Positions 16,240 through 25,485 of a stretch of 64,000 bases of DNA are shown in pieces. This stretch comes from Rhizobium leguminosarum. GTDB taxonomy: Bacteria; Pseudomonadota; Alphaproteobacteria; Rhizobiales; Rhizobiaceae. The stretch covers positions 62,001-126,000 of the forward strand of contig NZ_JAGIOR010000003.1 of assembly GCF_017876795.1 (NCBI RefSeq), written 5' to 3'. Below the pieces are notes generated by a model, which was not told the DNA's origin, ran no database searches, and saw only the letters and a list, made by a program, of their open reading frames with translations. Position 1 is the stretch's first letter, and each line of letters starts with the position of its first letter. A program made the position numbers and the translations under genes.

Positions 16240-19200
16240 ATGGCGATCATGTTCGTCAGAGCGCAGGTAATCAGCCGGGGAGCCGGACGCAGCATCGTCT
16301 CGGCGGCTGCCTATCGCCACCGCGCCCGGATGATCGACGAACAGCTGGGTACGTCGTTCAGCTATCGCGGCGCGGCGGCCGAACTGATGCATGAGGAACT
16401 GGCGCTGCCGGGTGAGATCCCGGCCTGGCTGCACCAGGCGATATCAGGCCAATCGGTCGCCAAGGCCAGTGAAGTGCTGTGGAATGCCGTCGAGGCCTTC
16501 GAGACGCGGGCGGACGCGCAGCTTGCCCGCGAGTTGATCATCGCCCTGCCGGAGGAGCTGACGCGGGGCGAGAACATCGCGCTGGTCCGTGACTTCGTCC
16601 GCGACAATCTCACGTCGAATGGCATGGTCGCCGATTGGGTCTATCACGACAAGGAGGGCAATCCGCACATCCATCTGATGACGACGCTGCGGCCGCTGAC
16701 CAAGGAGGGGTTTGGGCCGAAGAAAGTTGCCGTTCTGGGAGAGGACGGCAAACCGCTGCGGGTCGTCACGCCGGACCGTCCGAATGGCAAGATCGTCTAC
16801 AGGATTTGGGCCGGCGACAAGGAAACCATGAAGGCCTGGAAGATCGGCTGGGCGGAGACGGCCAATCGGCATCTGGCGCTCGCCGGCCACGAGATCCGCC
16901 TCGACGGTCGCTCCTATGCCGAACAGGGTCTCGACGGCATCGCGCAAAAACATCTCGGACCGGAAAAGGCCGCACTCGCCAGGAAGGGCAGGGAGCTCTA
17001 CTTCGCTCCCGCTGATCTCGCCAGGCGTCAGGAGATGGCCGACCGGCTGCTTGGAGAGCCGGAGCTTCTGCTGAAGCAGCTTGCCAATGAACGCTCGACC
17101 TTCGACGAACGTGATATTGCCCGGGCGCTGCACCGCACCGTCGACGATCCCACCGATTTTGCCAACATCCGCGCCCGGCTGATGGCGTCGGACGATCTGG
17201 TCATGCTGAAGCCGCAGCAGAGCGAGGCAGAGACCAGCAAGGTGTTAGAACCGGCCGTGTTCACCACACGGGACATGCTGCGCATCGAATACGACATGGC
17301 GCAGTCGGCCCGAGCATTGTCGGAGCGCGGCGGCTTTGCCGTTTCCCGCAAGCATGTCGCACCCGCCATCGAAAGCGTCGAGAGTGGTGATCCCAAGAAT
17401 CCCTTCCGGCTGGATGCGGAGCAGGTCGATGCGATCCGTCATGTCACTGGCGACAGCGGCATTGCCGCCATTGTCGGCCTTGCCGGCGCCGGCAAGTCGA
17501 CGCTGCTGGCGGCGGCGCGTGTTGCCTGGGAAAGCGAGGGCAGGCGGGTGATCGGCGCCGCCCTTGCCGGCAAGGCCGCGGAGGGATTGGAAGACAGTTC
17601 CGGCATCAAGTCCCGCACGCTCGCCTCCTGGGAATTGGCCTGGGCCAATGGACGCGAGACGCTGCATCGCGGTGATGTGCTGGTGATCGACGAGGCCGGC
17701 ATGGTGGCCTCGCAGCAGATCGCTCGCGTGCTGAAGATTGCCGAGCAGGCTGAGATAAAAGTCGTTCTCGTTGGCGATGCGATGCAGCTGCAGCCGATCC
17801 AGGCGGGTGCGGCGTTCCGGGCAATCACCGAACGGATCGGTTTCGCCGAGCTTGCCGGCGTGCGCCGCCAGCGCCAGGAATGGGCGCGCGAGGCTTCACG
17901 GCTGTTTGCCCGTGGCGAGGTCGGGAAGGGCCTCGATGCCTATGCTGAGCATGGCCATCTCGTCGAGGCAGGGACGCGTCAGGAGATCCTCGATCGGATC
18001 GTCGGCGATTGGACTGAGGCGCGCAAGCAGGCGATCGAGAAGTCTGTCCGCGGCGGCAATGACGGCAGCCTTCGCGGCGACGAGCTGCTCGTGCTCGCTC
18101 ATACCAATGATGACGTCCGCAAGCTGAACGAGGCTTTGCGATCGGTGATGACACAAGAGGGGGCGCTCAGTGAAAGCCGCAGCTTCCAGACCGAGCGCGG
18201 GACGCGCGAGTTTGCCGTCGGTGATCGCATCATCTTCCTGGAAAACGCTCGTTTCCTCGAGCCGCGTGCTCACCGTCTTGGTCCGCAATACGTGAAGAAC
18301 GGCATGCTCGGCGCGGTCGTTTCCACCGGCGACAAACGCGGCGATCCCTTGCTGTCGGTACGTCTCGACAATGGCCGCAAGGTCGTCTTCAGCGAGGACA
18401 GCTATCGCAATGTCGATCACGGCTATGCCGCAACGATCCACAAATCTCAAGGGTCGACCGTCGATCGCACCTTCGTGCTCGCGACCGGGATGATGGATCA
18501 GCATCTGACCTATGTGTCGATGACCCGGCATCGTGACCGCGTCGATCTCTATGCGGCGGGCGGGGATTTTGCGGCAAGGCCGGAATGGGGACGCAAGCTG
18601 CGTGCCGATCATGCTGTGGGCGTCACCGGCGAACTCGTCGAAACCGGAGCAGCAAAATTCCGGCCCGAAGACAAGGATGCCGACGACAGTCCCTATGCCG
18701 ACATCAGGACCGATGACGGAACGGTCCACCGGCTCTGGGGCGTCAGCCTGCCGAAGGCGCTTGACGATGCCGGCATCTCTCAAGGCGACACCGTCACGCT
18801 GCGCAAGGACGGTGTCGAGCGGGTCAAGGTCCAGATTGCCATCGTCGACCAGGAGACGGGGCAGAAGCGTTATGAGGAGAGGCAAGTCGACCGCAACGTC
18901 TGGACAGCCAGTCGGATCGAAACCGCCGAAGCGCGTCAGGAGCGCACCCGGCGGGAAAGCCATCGGCCGGATGTGTTTAAGCAGCTGGTCGAACGATTGT
19001 CGCGCTCCGGCGCCAAGACAACGACACTCGATTTTGCGAGCGAGGCCGGATATCGCGCCCATGCCGACGACTTCGCCCGGCGCCGTGGGCTTGATCATCT
19101 TTCGCTGGCCGCAGTCGAGATGGAGGAAAGTGTGTCCCGGCGCTGGGCGTGGATTGCCGCAAAGAGGGAGCAGGTGGAAAAGCTCTGGGAGCGGGCAAGT

Positions 19201-19851
19201 GTTGCGCTCGGCTTTGCCATCGAGCGAGAGCGGCGCGTCGCCTACAACGAAGCGCGAACTGAATCCCACGTCGTCTTGGGCGCAAGCGCTGGCGAAGAAC
19301 ACTATCTGATCCCGCCGACCACTTCCTTCGTCAGGAGCGTCGAGGAGGATGCGCGGCTGGCGCAGCATTCGTCGCCGGCCTGGACGGAGCGGGAGGCGCT
19401 CCTGCGACCGCTGCTGGAGACGATCTATCGCGATCCGGATGCAGCCCTTTCCATGCTGAACAGGCTTGCCTCGGATATCGGCACTGAACCGCGCAGACTC
19501 GTCGACAATCTTGCCGCGGCCCCCGATCGGCTTGGCCGCCTACGCGGTTCCGAGCTGATTGTCGACGGACGTGCGGCCCGCACCGAGCGCAATGTCGCAA
19601 AGGCAGCCCTGGAGGAAGAACTGCTTCCCATGGCCCGCGCCCATGCGACCGAATTGCGCAGGAATGCCGAACGGTTCGAACTGCGTGAGCAGACGCGGCG
19701 CTCGTATATGTCCTTGTCGATCCCGGCGCTCTCCGAACCCGCGACGGCGCGTCTTATGGAAATCGAGGCGGTGCGCAGCCGGGGTGGAGATGATGCCTAT
19801 AAGAGCGCCTTTGCATTTGCCGCAGAGGACCGCGCGGTCGTGCAGGTATAG
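16240..19851 (+). CDS. traA: TraA relaxase-helicase, main part (gene split by a palindromic insertion)
   Basis: A 1,203-residue protein starting MAIMFVRAQVISRGAGRS, with GGAGA before the ATG. The MobA/MobL-type relaxase domain occupies roughly residues 1-250: AAYRHRARMIDEQ, a catalytic Tyr in the N-terminus, and the metal-binding GNPHIHLMTTLRPL. A RecD/TraI-like helicase follows, with Walker A GLAGAGKSTLL (about residue 414), Walker B VIDEAGMV, GDAMQLQPIQAG and TIHKSQGSTVDR. It nicks oriT and unwinds DNA for transfer. The frame ends with a stop created at 19,851 by a 48-bp insertion; the C-terminal region continues at 19,865-20,950. Relaxase and helicase are intact, so nicking may still work. 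Confidence 0.88.
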   Translation: MAIMFVRAQVISRGAGRSIVSAAAYRHRARMIDEQLGTSFSYRGAAAELMHEELALPGEIPAWLHQAISGQSVAKASEVLWNAVEAFETRADAQLARELIIALPEELTRGENIALVRDFVRDNLTSNGMVADWVYHDKEGNPHIHLMTTLRPLTKEGFGPKKVAVLGEDGKPLRVVTPDRPNGKIVYRIWAGDKETMKAWKIGWAETANRHLALAGHEIRLDGRSYAEQGLDGIAQKHLGPEKAALARKGRELYFAPADLARRQEMADRLLGEPELLLKQLANERSTFDERDIARALHRTVDDPTDFANIRARLMASDDLVMLKPQQSEAETSKVLEPAVFTTRDMLRIEYDMAQSARALSERGGFAVSRKHVAPAIESVESGDPKNPFRLDAEQVDAIRHVTGDSGIAAIVGLAGAGKSTLLAAARVAWESEGRRVIGAALAGKAAEGLEDSSGIKSRTLASWELAWANGRETLHRGDVLVIDEAGMVASQQIARVLKIAEQAEIKVVLVGDAMQLQPIQAGAAFRAITERIGFAELAGVRRQRQEWAREASRLFARGEVGKGLDAYAEHGHLVEAGTRQEILDRIVGDWTEARKQAIEKSVRGGNDGSLRGDELLVLAHTNDDVRKLNEALRSVMTQEGALSESRSFQTERGTREFAVGDRIIFLENARFLEPRAHRLGPQYVKNGMLGAVVSTGDKRGDPLLSVRLDNGRKVVFSEDSYRNVDHGYAATIHKSQGSTVDRTFVLATGMMDQHLTYVSMTRHRDRVDLYAAGGDFAARPEWGRKLRADHAVGVTGELVETGAAKFRPEDKDADDSPYADIRTDDGTVHRLWGVSLPKALDDAGISQGDTVTLRKDGVERVKVQIAIVDQETGQKRYEERQVDRNVWTASRIETAEARQERTRRESHRPDVFKQLVERLSRSGAKTTTLDFASEAGYRAHADDFARRRGLDHLSLAAVEMEESVSRRWAWIAAKREQVEKLWERASVALGFAIERERRVAYNEARTESHVVLGASAGEEHYLIPPTTSFVRSVEEDARLAQHSSPAWTEREALLRPLLETIYRDPDAALSMLNRLASDIGTEPRRLVDNLAAAPDRLGRLRGSELIVDGRAARTERNVAKAALEEELLPMARAHATELRRNAERFELREQTRRSYMSLSIPALSEPATARLMEIEAVRSRGGDDAYKSAFAFAAEDRAVVQV

Positions 19852-19894
19852 CGCGACGATCAGGATGAGACGCCTCACCTTGTTTGTCGCCGCG
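19847..19894 (-). repeat. 48-bp palindromic element inserted in traA
   Basis: On the minus strand it reads from CGCGGCGACAAACAAGG to GTCGCGCTATA, an imperfect hairpin. It is flanked by the 10-bp direct repeat GTCGTGCAGG (19837-19846 and 19895-19904), so 58 bp were added in total. This shifts the traA frame, supplying TAG to the upstream part and an ATG (19865) to the downstream part. A near-identical copy in the opposite orientation is in tnpA at 54,311-54,359. Confidence 0.9.
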
Positions 19895-20950
19895 GTCGTG
19901 CAGGAGATCAAGGCAGTCAGCGAAGCGCTGAACGTACGCTTCGGCTGGAGTGCGTTCACCGCGAAAGCCGACACGGTTGCCGAACGCAATGTGGCCGAGC
20001 GCATGCCGGACGATCTGACGGCTGCTCGGCGCGAGACGCTCATCCACCTCTTTGAAGCCGTCAAACGCTTTGCCGAGGCGCAGTATCTGGCCGAGCGGCA
20101 GGATCGATCGAAGATTGTTGCGGCGGCCAGTGCCGTTCCAGGCAATGAGCCAGGCAAGGTACCGGGCAAGGAGAATATGACGGTGCTTCCGATGCTTGCC
20201 GCCGTCACCGAGTTCAAGATGCCGGTCGACGAGGAAGCGCGATCCCGTGTGCTCTCAGCTCCTCTCTATCGCCAGCAGCGTGCGGCACTGGCGAACGCCG
20301 CAACAGCCATCTGGCGTGATCCCTCCGGCGCCGTCGGCAAGATCGAGGAACTGCTCCACAAGGGTTTTGCCGCTGATCGCATTGCCGCCGCGGTCACCAA
20401 CGATCCGGGCGCTTACGGGGCGTTGCGCGGCTCCGGTCGCCTGATGGACCGGATGCTGGCGTCCGGCCGCGAGCGGAAAGAGGCGGTGAGGATCGTGCCC
20501 GAAGCCGCGGCCCGCCTGCGCGCGCTCGGGACGACCTATGTCAATGGGCTCGATGCAGAACGCAAGGTCATTACAGTGGAACGGCAGCGCATGGCGGTTG
20601 CCATTCCCGGCCTGTCGAGAGTGGCAGACGCGGTGCTTTCGCAACGGGTGGCGCAGGCGCGGGAGAAGGGGCGTAAATTGAGTATCTCGGCCACTCCACT
20701 CGATGCCAACATCCGCCGGGAGTTCGCCGATGTCAGCAAGGCGCTCGACGAGCGCTTCGGGCGTAATGCCCTCATCCGCGGTGAGACGGATCTGATCAAT
20801 CGGGTACCGCCGGCGCAGCGTGTGGCCTTTGCGGCGATGCAGGAGAGGCTGAAGGTCCTCCAGCAGACCGTCCGCCAGGAAAGCAGTGAGGAGATTATTG
20901 CGGAACGGCGCGAACGGGCTGTCAGCCGTGGCCGCGGCATCGGTTTGTAG
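19865..20950 (+). pseudogene. traA: TraA C-terminal region, displaced into another frame
   Basis: Deleting the 58-bp insertion joins EDRAVVQ to EIKAVSEALNVRFGWSAF without a gap, showing this is the native C-terminus of traA. In the long Ti/Sym-type TraA this region is a helical extension after the helicase. The separate ORF could start at ATG 19865, which the palindromic element itself provides (CAGG just upstream). It would then encode a 361-residue protein ending RGRGIGL. Whether the two halves work together is unknown. Confidence 0.8.
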
Positions 20951-21175
20951 GCGCCGATTGGAGAGGCGGACGAGACGACGACGATAGGGCTGGATCACGC
21001 GCTCGTCCAAATAGGTCCTCGGCACCATAGATGATCGGTGGATCCGGAATACTCGCTTTAAGTTCCGTTCAAGTCCCAGCCAAAGGCGGCCGCTGTCGCA
21101 GGTCATAAGTAGCCGGCGAGAGGCGCCCAAGTGGGTACTGGCGCAAAAGTGCCCTCAAAAAACTGCGGGTGGACG

Positions 21176-22135
21176 ATGCCGGATCTTTCGCCTATCGATG
21201 GTGCCATGAAGTCGTCTCTCGATCATATTCCGCTTCGTAAACAGCGCGAGATTGGCCGCGTCCTCGAAATCCTGCACGAGGAATTCGAGGATGCCGTGAA
21301 GGATGGCACGGCGGAGTTCAAGAAGCGGGGCCGCATCCTGAAGATCATCCTGTTCGGCTCCTACGCCAAGGGCGGATGGGTGGACGAGCCCTTCACCATG
21401 AGGGGTTATCGGTCGGATTTCGATCTCCTGATTATCGTCAACAATCGCAAGCTCTGCGAGTTTGCCGAGTACTGGCACAAGGCGGCTGACCGGCTGATCC
21501 ACGACAAGTCGATCGAAACTCCGGTGAGCTTCATCGTCCACTCCAGGCGCGAGGTGAACACCTATCTGACGGAGGGACAGTACTTCTTTTCCGATATCCG
21601 CAAGGAAGGCATCATTCTCTATGAACTCGATGATGAGCCCCTTGCAGAGCCGCAGCCACTGTCGTCGGAAGACCGACTGCGCATTGCACGGGAACATTTT
21701 TCAAACCGCATGAAGCTTCTCAAACAGTTTGCCGAAGGGGCCGCTTTTCATATCACGAGGGGAAACTTCGATGTCGCTGCCTTCGATTTGCACCAGACCG
21801 TAGAGCAAGCATACGCGTGCATCCTGCTGACGCTGACCAATTACGGGCCTCCGTCTCACAATATTAAGTTTCTTCGCTCCCTCGCCGAGGAGCAGGATAG
21901 ACGGCTAGCTGAGGCCTTTCCCCGCGACCAGCATCGAGAACGCGCTTGGTTCAACACGCTGAACGAAGCCTATGTGAAGGCGCGGTATTCTAAGCATTTC
22001 GAAATCACCGGCGAAGCCCTTACCTGGCTTGGCGAACGAACCACCCTGCTGCTTGACCTGGCAGAAATGGTGTGCTCCGAGCACCTGAAGATGCTCGAGT
22101 CGAGCGTGATGGTTCCCCGATCTGACAGGGGGTGA
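21176..22135 (+). CDS. Nucleotidyltransferase-HEPN fusion protein
   Basis: A 319-residue protein. ATG 21176 is favoured by GGTGGA upstream; 21206 (MKSSLDHIP) is an alternative. The N-terminal half is a minimal nucleotidyltransferase: ILFGSYAKGGW is the GSxAxG nucleotide-binding loop, and SDFDLLIIV carries the DxD metal ligands. The C-terminal half (about residues 180-300) is HEPN-like, with helices HITRGNFDVAAFDLHQTVEQAYA and a late SHNIKFLRSLAEE. Separate MNT and HEPN proteins form toxin-antitoxin pairs in which the MNT part modifies the HEPN RNase. Here both are in one chain, so the role may be defence or stress related. Confidence 0.75.
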   Translation: MPDLSPIDGAMKSSLDHIPLRKQREIGRVLEILHEEFEDAVKDGTAEFKKRGRILKIILFGSYAKGGWVDEPFTMRGYRSDFDLLIIVNNRKLCEFAEYWHKAADRLIHDKSIETPVSFIVHSRREVNTYLTEGQYFFSDIRKEGIILYELDDEPLAEPQPLSSEDRLRIAREHFSNRMKLLKQFAEGAAFHITRGNFDVAAFDLHQTVEQAYACILLTLTNYGPPSHNIKFLRSLAEEQDRRLAEAFPRDQHRERAWFNTLNEAYVKARYSKHFEITGEALTWLGERTTLLLDLAEMVCSEHLKMLESSVMVPRSDRG

Positions 22136-22219
22136 CTTTTTTGAAGCGATCACGCGTCCGATCATTAGAGAACCGGACCCAATACATCATATCGTATAAC
22201 GCTCCGTGGAGAAGCTAAC

Positions 22220-23306
22220 CCAAGTGCATCATGCCAGTTTTGCAGGATAGGGGATCACCTATCTTCGTGCAAATGCGCCATAAACACCTCGGTCGGTGTC
22301 CTGTATCCGAGGCACTTGCGCGGTTGATCGTTGATATGGCGCGTGAGGTGGAGAAGGTCGCGTTGCGACACAACGGCCAGATCTGTGGTGCCTGGTAGGA
22401 AGCGTCGAATGCGCTTGTTGGTGTTCTCGACGGTCCCTTTTTGCCAAGGCGCACTTGGGTCGCAGAACCAACTGCACGCACCGATCCCTTCTTCCAAAGC
22501 CCTGAACCCGGCAAACTCGGTACCGCGATCAAATGTGAAGCTTTGCCGCGCGAAGGCCGGTAAAGGAGAAAACGCTTTGATGATCTTGTCCATGATCGGG
22601 CGCGAGTGCCGGCTCGGATTCTTGATCAGAACAGTATAGCGACTCTTGCGCTCGACGAGGGAGGTGACATTGGCATGGCCGAGTGGACGTTCGAAGATGA
22701 GGAGGTCGCCCTCCCAATGCCCAAACTGCGATCTATCTCCAATAAAATCAGGCCGTTGGGATATGCGGTGCGTGGCTGGAAACGCACCGTCGCGCGGCTT
22801 CCTGGAGCGCAGTGGACGACGTTTGCGGCGCGCTTCGGGCAGATAGCGATAGAGGCCTAGCCCATAATCTTCCTTGCTGTAGATGAAGCGATAGATTGTC
22901 TCTTTGCAGACGCGAACAAGACTGAGCCCCTCCGACAGCAGGCGTCCGGCAATCTGTTCTGGAGACCAGCGAGCCTCCAACTGGTTGATGATCTCCGTGC
23001 GCAAATTCGGGTGGCGTCGCAGCTTTCTCAGCCGACGTCGTCGGTCCTTGGAAATATCGTCAGCAACCGTGCTGTAGTAACCGTCGTAGCCGGCAGTTCA
23101 CGATCGCGAAACGTATTGCGCTTGATCTCGCGGTAAATGGTCGAGCGATGACGGCCAAGCCGACGTGCCATCTGGTCTATCGGAACGTTTGCCGCCACCA
23201 AGTGATGCAGGCGTCGGCGATCGGCGAGGGTGATCTGCGTATAGCATCGAGACATGCCAGAATCTCCAAAGTGAAGCCATTGTAATCATTGGCATGTCGC
23301 ACTTGG
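22220..23306 (-). mobile_element. IS30-family element
   Basis: The inverted ends CCAAGTGCATCATGCCA (22220-22236) and CCAAGTGCGACATGCCA (complement of 23290-23306) match at 15 of 17 positions and enclose a transposase reading frame. Length about 1,087 bp. No clear target duplication is visible beside these ends. It lies between the NT-HEPN and Fic genes. Confidence 0.8.
22255..23255 (-). pseudogene. IS30 transposase, frameshifted
   Basis: The N-terminal part (from 23255) has the helix-turn-helix region: MSRCYTQITLADRRRLHHLV, PIDQMARRLGRHRSTIYREIKRN. The remaining part (from about 23090) continues GYDGYYSTVADDISKDRRRRL and carries the DDE core: FGHWEGDLLI, FDRGTEFAGFRAL and SAPWQKGTVENTNKRIRRFLP. 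One base missing in a G run near 23,092 moves the rest out of frame. All catalytic residues remain, so the disruption may be recent or a sequencing slip. Confidence 0.82.
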
Positions 23307-23386
23307 AAATAGAATGTACCCGCTACAGTTATAACATTGCATAAGTTCTATTATGGAACTGTTGGCTGGAACCCGCCAGAAGTCTG

Positions 23387-24958
23387 TCAGCCCATGCCAA
23401 ATGGATTGCCGTTCTTAGTGCCTTCCAGCGCTCTCCAGTATTCTTCGGGCGCGTATATCCCTCCGCGTGAACTGATCTCGAGTGCCGGGTTGGGCATGGT
23501 AAGTTTCGCCTGTCTCGGATTTTCGCAGAACGCGTAGGCCCGTGCCCAAATCTCGATCGCTTCAGACGACGATGACGCCGAGCATGCGGCCGAGACGCGC
23601 TGACAAAATTCAAGTGACCGAACTAGTATGGACGGATCGTCGCGCCTGGAAAGCGCACGCATGGCGTCGAGATAGTCGTCGCGGAACACTGTCGGAATTA
23701 CGATCCGTGACAGCCCGGCTGACATCAGCTCGCGGGTCATCAGGATGCGGCTTATCCGGCCATTGCCGTCATTGAACGGGTGGACTTCGGCCATCATGTA
23801 GTGAAGGAAAAGCGCGCGCCGAAATGGATCGTCGATGCTCCTTAGTATCGCATGACCTTCCTTTAAGGTGCCTTCCATCACGTCGGGAGCAACGAAGGAC
23901 GTGTCTCCGGCGCGGTTCGCAATCGTCTTGAACTGGCCGGGTCTTACACTCGGCCGGCTCTCCATCAGTTGTGCATGTCGGGTCCTGATTTCGTCCTTGA
24001 ACTCGTCGAACGTTGTTGCGGACGGGGATCTTCCGCCGGTGTACACCAGCTGGAGGTAAGTCCCGAGAACATCGTGGCCGTCTTCGGGGCGGTCCTCAGG
24101 TATCTTGCCTCCGTAAACGATCTCGGTTGCCTCTTCGATCGCGAATTCGGTCCCTTCGATATAGTTCGAAAAGTAGGCTTCCACGAAGGAGCCTGCCATG
24201 ACCCGATCCGGAGTAGTGTCCTGGTTGAGAACGGTGTGGGGCGCGCGGTCAGCCATATAGGCGAGGAGCTTCGCGAAACGATCGAGACACGCGACGTCCA
24301 CCGGCGTTCCCGCTGCACGTGCCCTGCCCTGCGGAGTTACGATCCTGCCCTGATGGGTGTTCAGCAGTGTTCCAATCATCCCGTTCAGGCGCTTGAACTC
24401 GAGTTCTCTTCCGAGGAAAGATGCAAGTTCTCGCGCTCTATCCCTGATCCCGTTCAGGAACTCAGCACCCGAGGTACGGCACCATTCATCAAGCTTTGCT
24501 TCAACGGCCGCCTCGCCGAGCGTTCGCGCTCCTTGGCCGTCTCGGGCGCGCGATGGTGTCAGGTTGTCGAGTAACCGCCGCTCCTGGCCGGCCAAATGTG
24601 TCCCCAGATACTGGATGTCGCCCGTCATTGGACCAAGACCGTTACGAACATGAATTGATAGGCCGGGGAGCTCGATTGTCGCTCTGCTCCGCGGAGCGGA
24701 AACATAGACGTTATGAGGTCCTGCAGCGGAAAACTGGATCGGTTTTGTTTCAATCCCGGTCCGGTCTGTCACAACGCCGCCGGGTACCAGCTTGGCTACG
24801 AGCTTCTGCCAGTTCCGTCTGATTTCGACCTCTTTGGATTCACCGCGGGCCTCGTAGTAAATGCCGTTGGCAATCCGCTCCAGGTTTCCTGCTTCGTACA
24901 TCCGCCTGATTTTGCGGTCTTCTGCTTCGTTTCCGGTTGGGGTAAACAGCAAAGGCAT
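23387..24958 (-). CDS. Fic-domain AMPylase-like protein with AbiEi-like N-terminal region
   Basis: A 523-residue protein. ATG 24958 is chosen because GGAGGAG stands eight bases before it. The C-terminal half carries the full Fic motif HPFNDGNGR, followed by SRILMTREL. Ahead of it, SNYIEG fits the (S/T)xxxE(G/N) autoinhibitory helix of class II Fic proteins, which blocks ATP in the resting state. Fic enzymes transfer AMP or similar groups to proteins. The first ~170 residues (RKIRRMYEAGNLERIANGIYY, VTDRTGI, VYVSAPRSRATIELPGLSIHV) resemble the AbiEi-type antitoxin/DNA-binding region. This suggests a regulator fused to a toxin. Iteron-like repeats lie just upstream. Confidence 0.8.
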   Translation of the reverse strand: MPLLFTPTGNEAEDRKIRRMYEAGNLERIANGIYYEARGESKEVEIRRNWQKLVAKLVPGGVVTDRTGIETKPIQFSAAGPHNVYVSAPRSRATIELPGLSIHVRNGLGPMTGDIQYLGTHLAGQERRLLDNLTPSRARDGQGARTLGEAAVEAKLDEWCRTSGAEFLNGIRDRARELASFLGRELEFKRLNGMIGTLLNTHQGRIVTPQGRARAAGTPVDVACLDRFAKLLAYMADRAPHTVLNQDTTPDRVMAGSFVEAYFSNYIEGTEFAIEEATEIVYGGKIPEDRPEDGHDVLGTYLQLVYTGGRSPSATTFDEFKDEIRTRHAQLMESRPSVRPGQFKTIANRAGDTSFVAPDVMEGTLKEGHAILRSIDDPFRRALFLHYMMAEVHPFNDGNGRISRILMTRELMSAGLSRIVIPTVFRDDYLDAMRALSRRDDPSILVRSLEFCQRVSAACSASSSSEAIEIWARAYAFCENPRQAKLTMPNPALEISSRGGIYAPEEYWRALEGTKNGNPFGMG

Positions 24959-24990
24959 TTTTTCTCCTCCGACAGTGCTGCTACCTGGAA

Positions 24991-25130
24991 TGTCCGTGAT
25001 TTTAGCATAGTCTGACGTACTGTCCGTCAGTATCACGTAAGAGAATTTCGCATAAGAGCGGATAAGTCAACATAACCGTCCGTCATTTTCGTGTAAATCG
25101 CTTCTTTGTCCGTGAAATTCGCATAAGGCG
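24991..25130. repeat. Four imperfect direct repeats upstream of the Fic gene
   Basis: Copies of the pattern TGTCCGTSATTTTCGCATAA start (counting from GTCCGT) at 24992, 25022, 25078 and 25108. The spacings are 30, 56 and 30 bp, about three helical turns for the close pairs. A partial copy, AATTTCGCATAAG, lies between them at 25044. They overlap the likely promoter of the minus-strand Fic gene and look like an operator array. Confidence 0.7.
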
Positions 25131-25485
25131 TCTTGGTGCGGCAATTTGCAGCCGCCTTGCCGCGCTTCATGGGGCCCATTCTCCCCGAAAAGCAAGCTGC
25201 AGTTCAGGCGGATCGCATGGCCGATTTTCATTGCGAAACGCCGGAAATCAACTCCTTAGGGACAGGCTCGGGAAACACTCGGCGCCCGTTTACATCGCCA
25301 ATCACCGTCGCCCGGTCGAAAAATGAAGATCCTCCTCTTCACGATTCCGGCGGACTTCTGCGAGTTCTTTGGGCAAACTTTCGGAAGGCTGGCGCGTTAA
25401 TCTCGCGCACTGGCAACGGAGAGGAATGCTGCAAAGGCGGCGGCGAGAGCGAAGGTTCGGGTGAGAAGGGCTGGCGGGCTGGATC
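25131..25485. other. About 350 bp without a supported gene
   Basis: The ORFs in this stretch lack ribosome-binding sites and recognisable family features. Nothing beyond the repeat array on its left is seen. Confidence 0.45.

Noticed and set aside
17896..19368. A 490-residue minus-strand ORF inside traA
   Set aside because: Antisense to clear helicase motifs; caused by high-GC codon bias.
24991..25130. CRISPR array
   Set aside because: The repeats are imperfect, spacings are irregular (30, 56, 30) and there are no cas genes; an operator array fits better.
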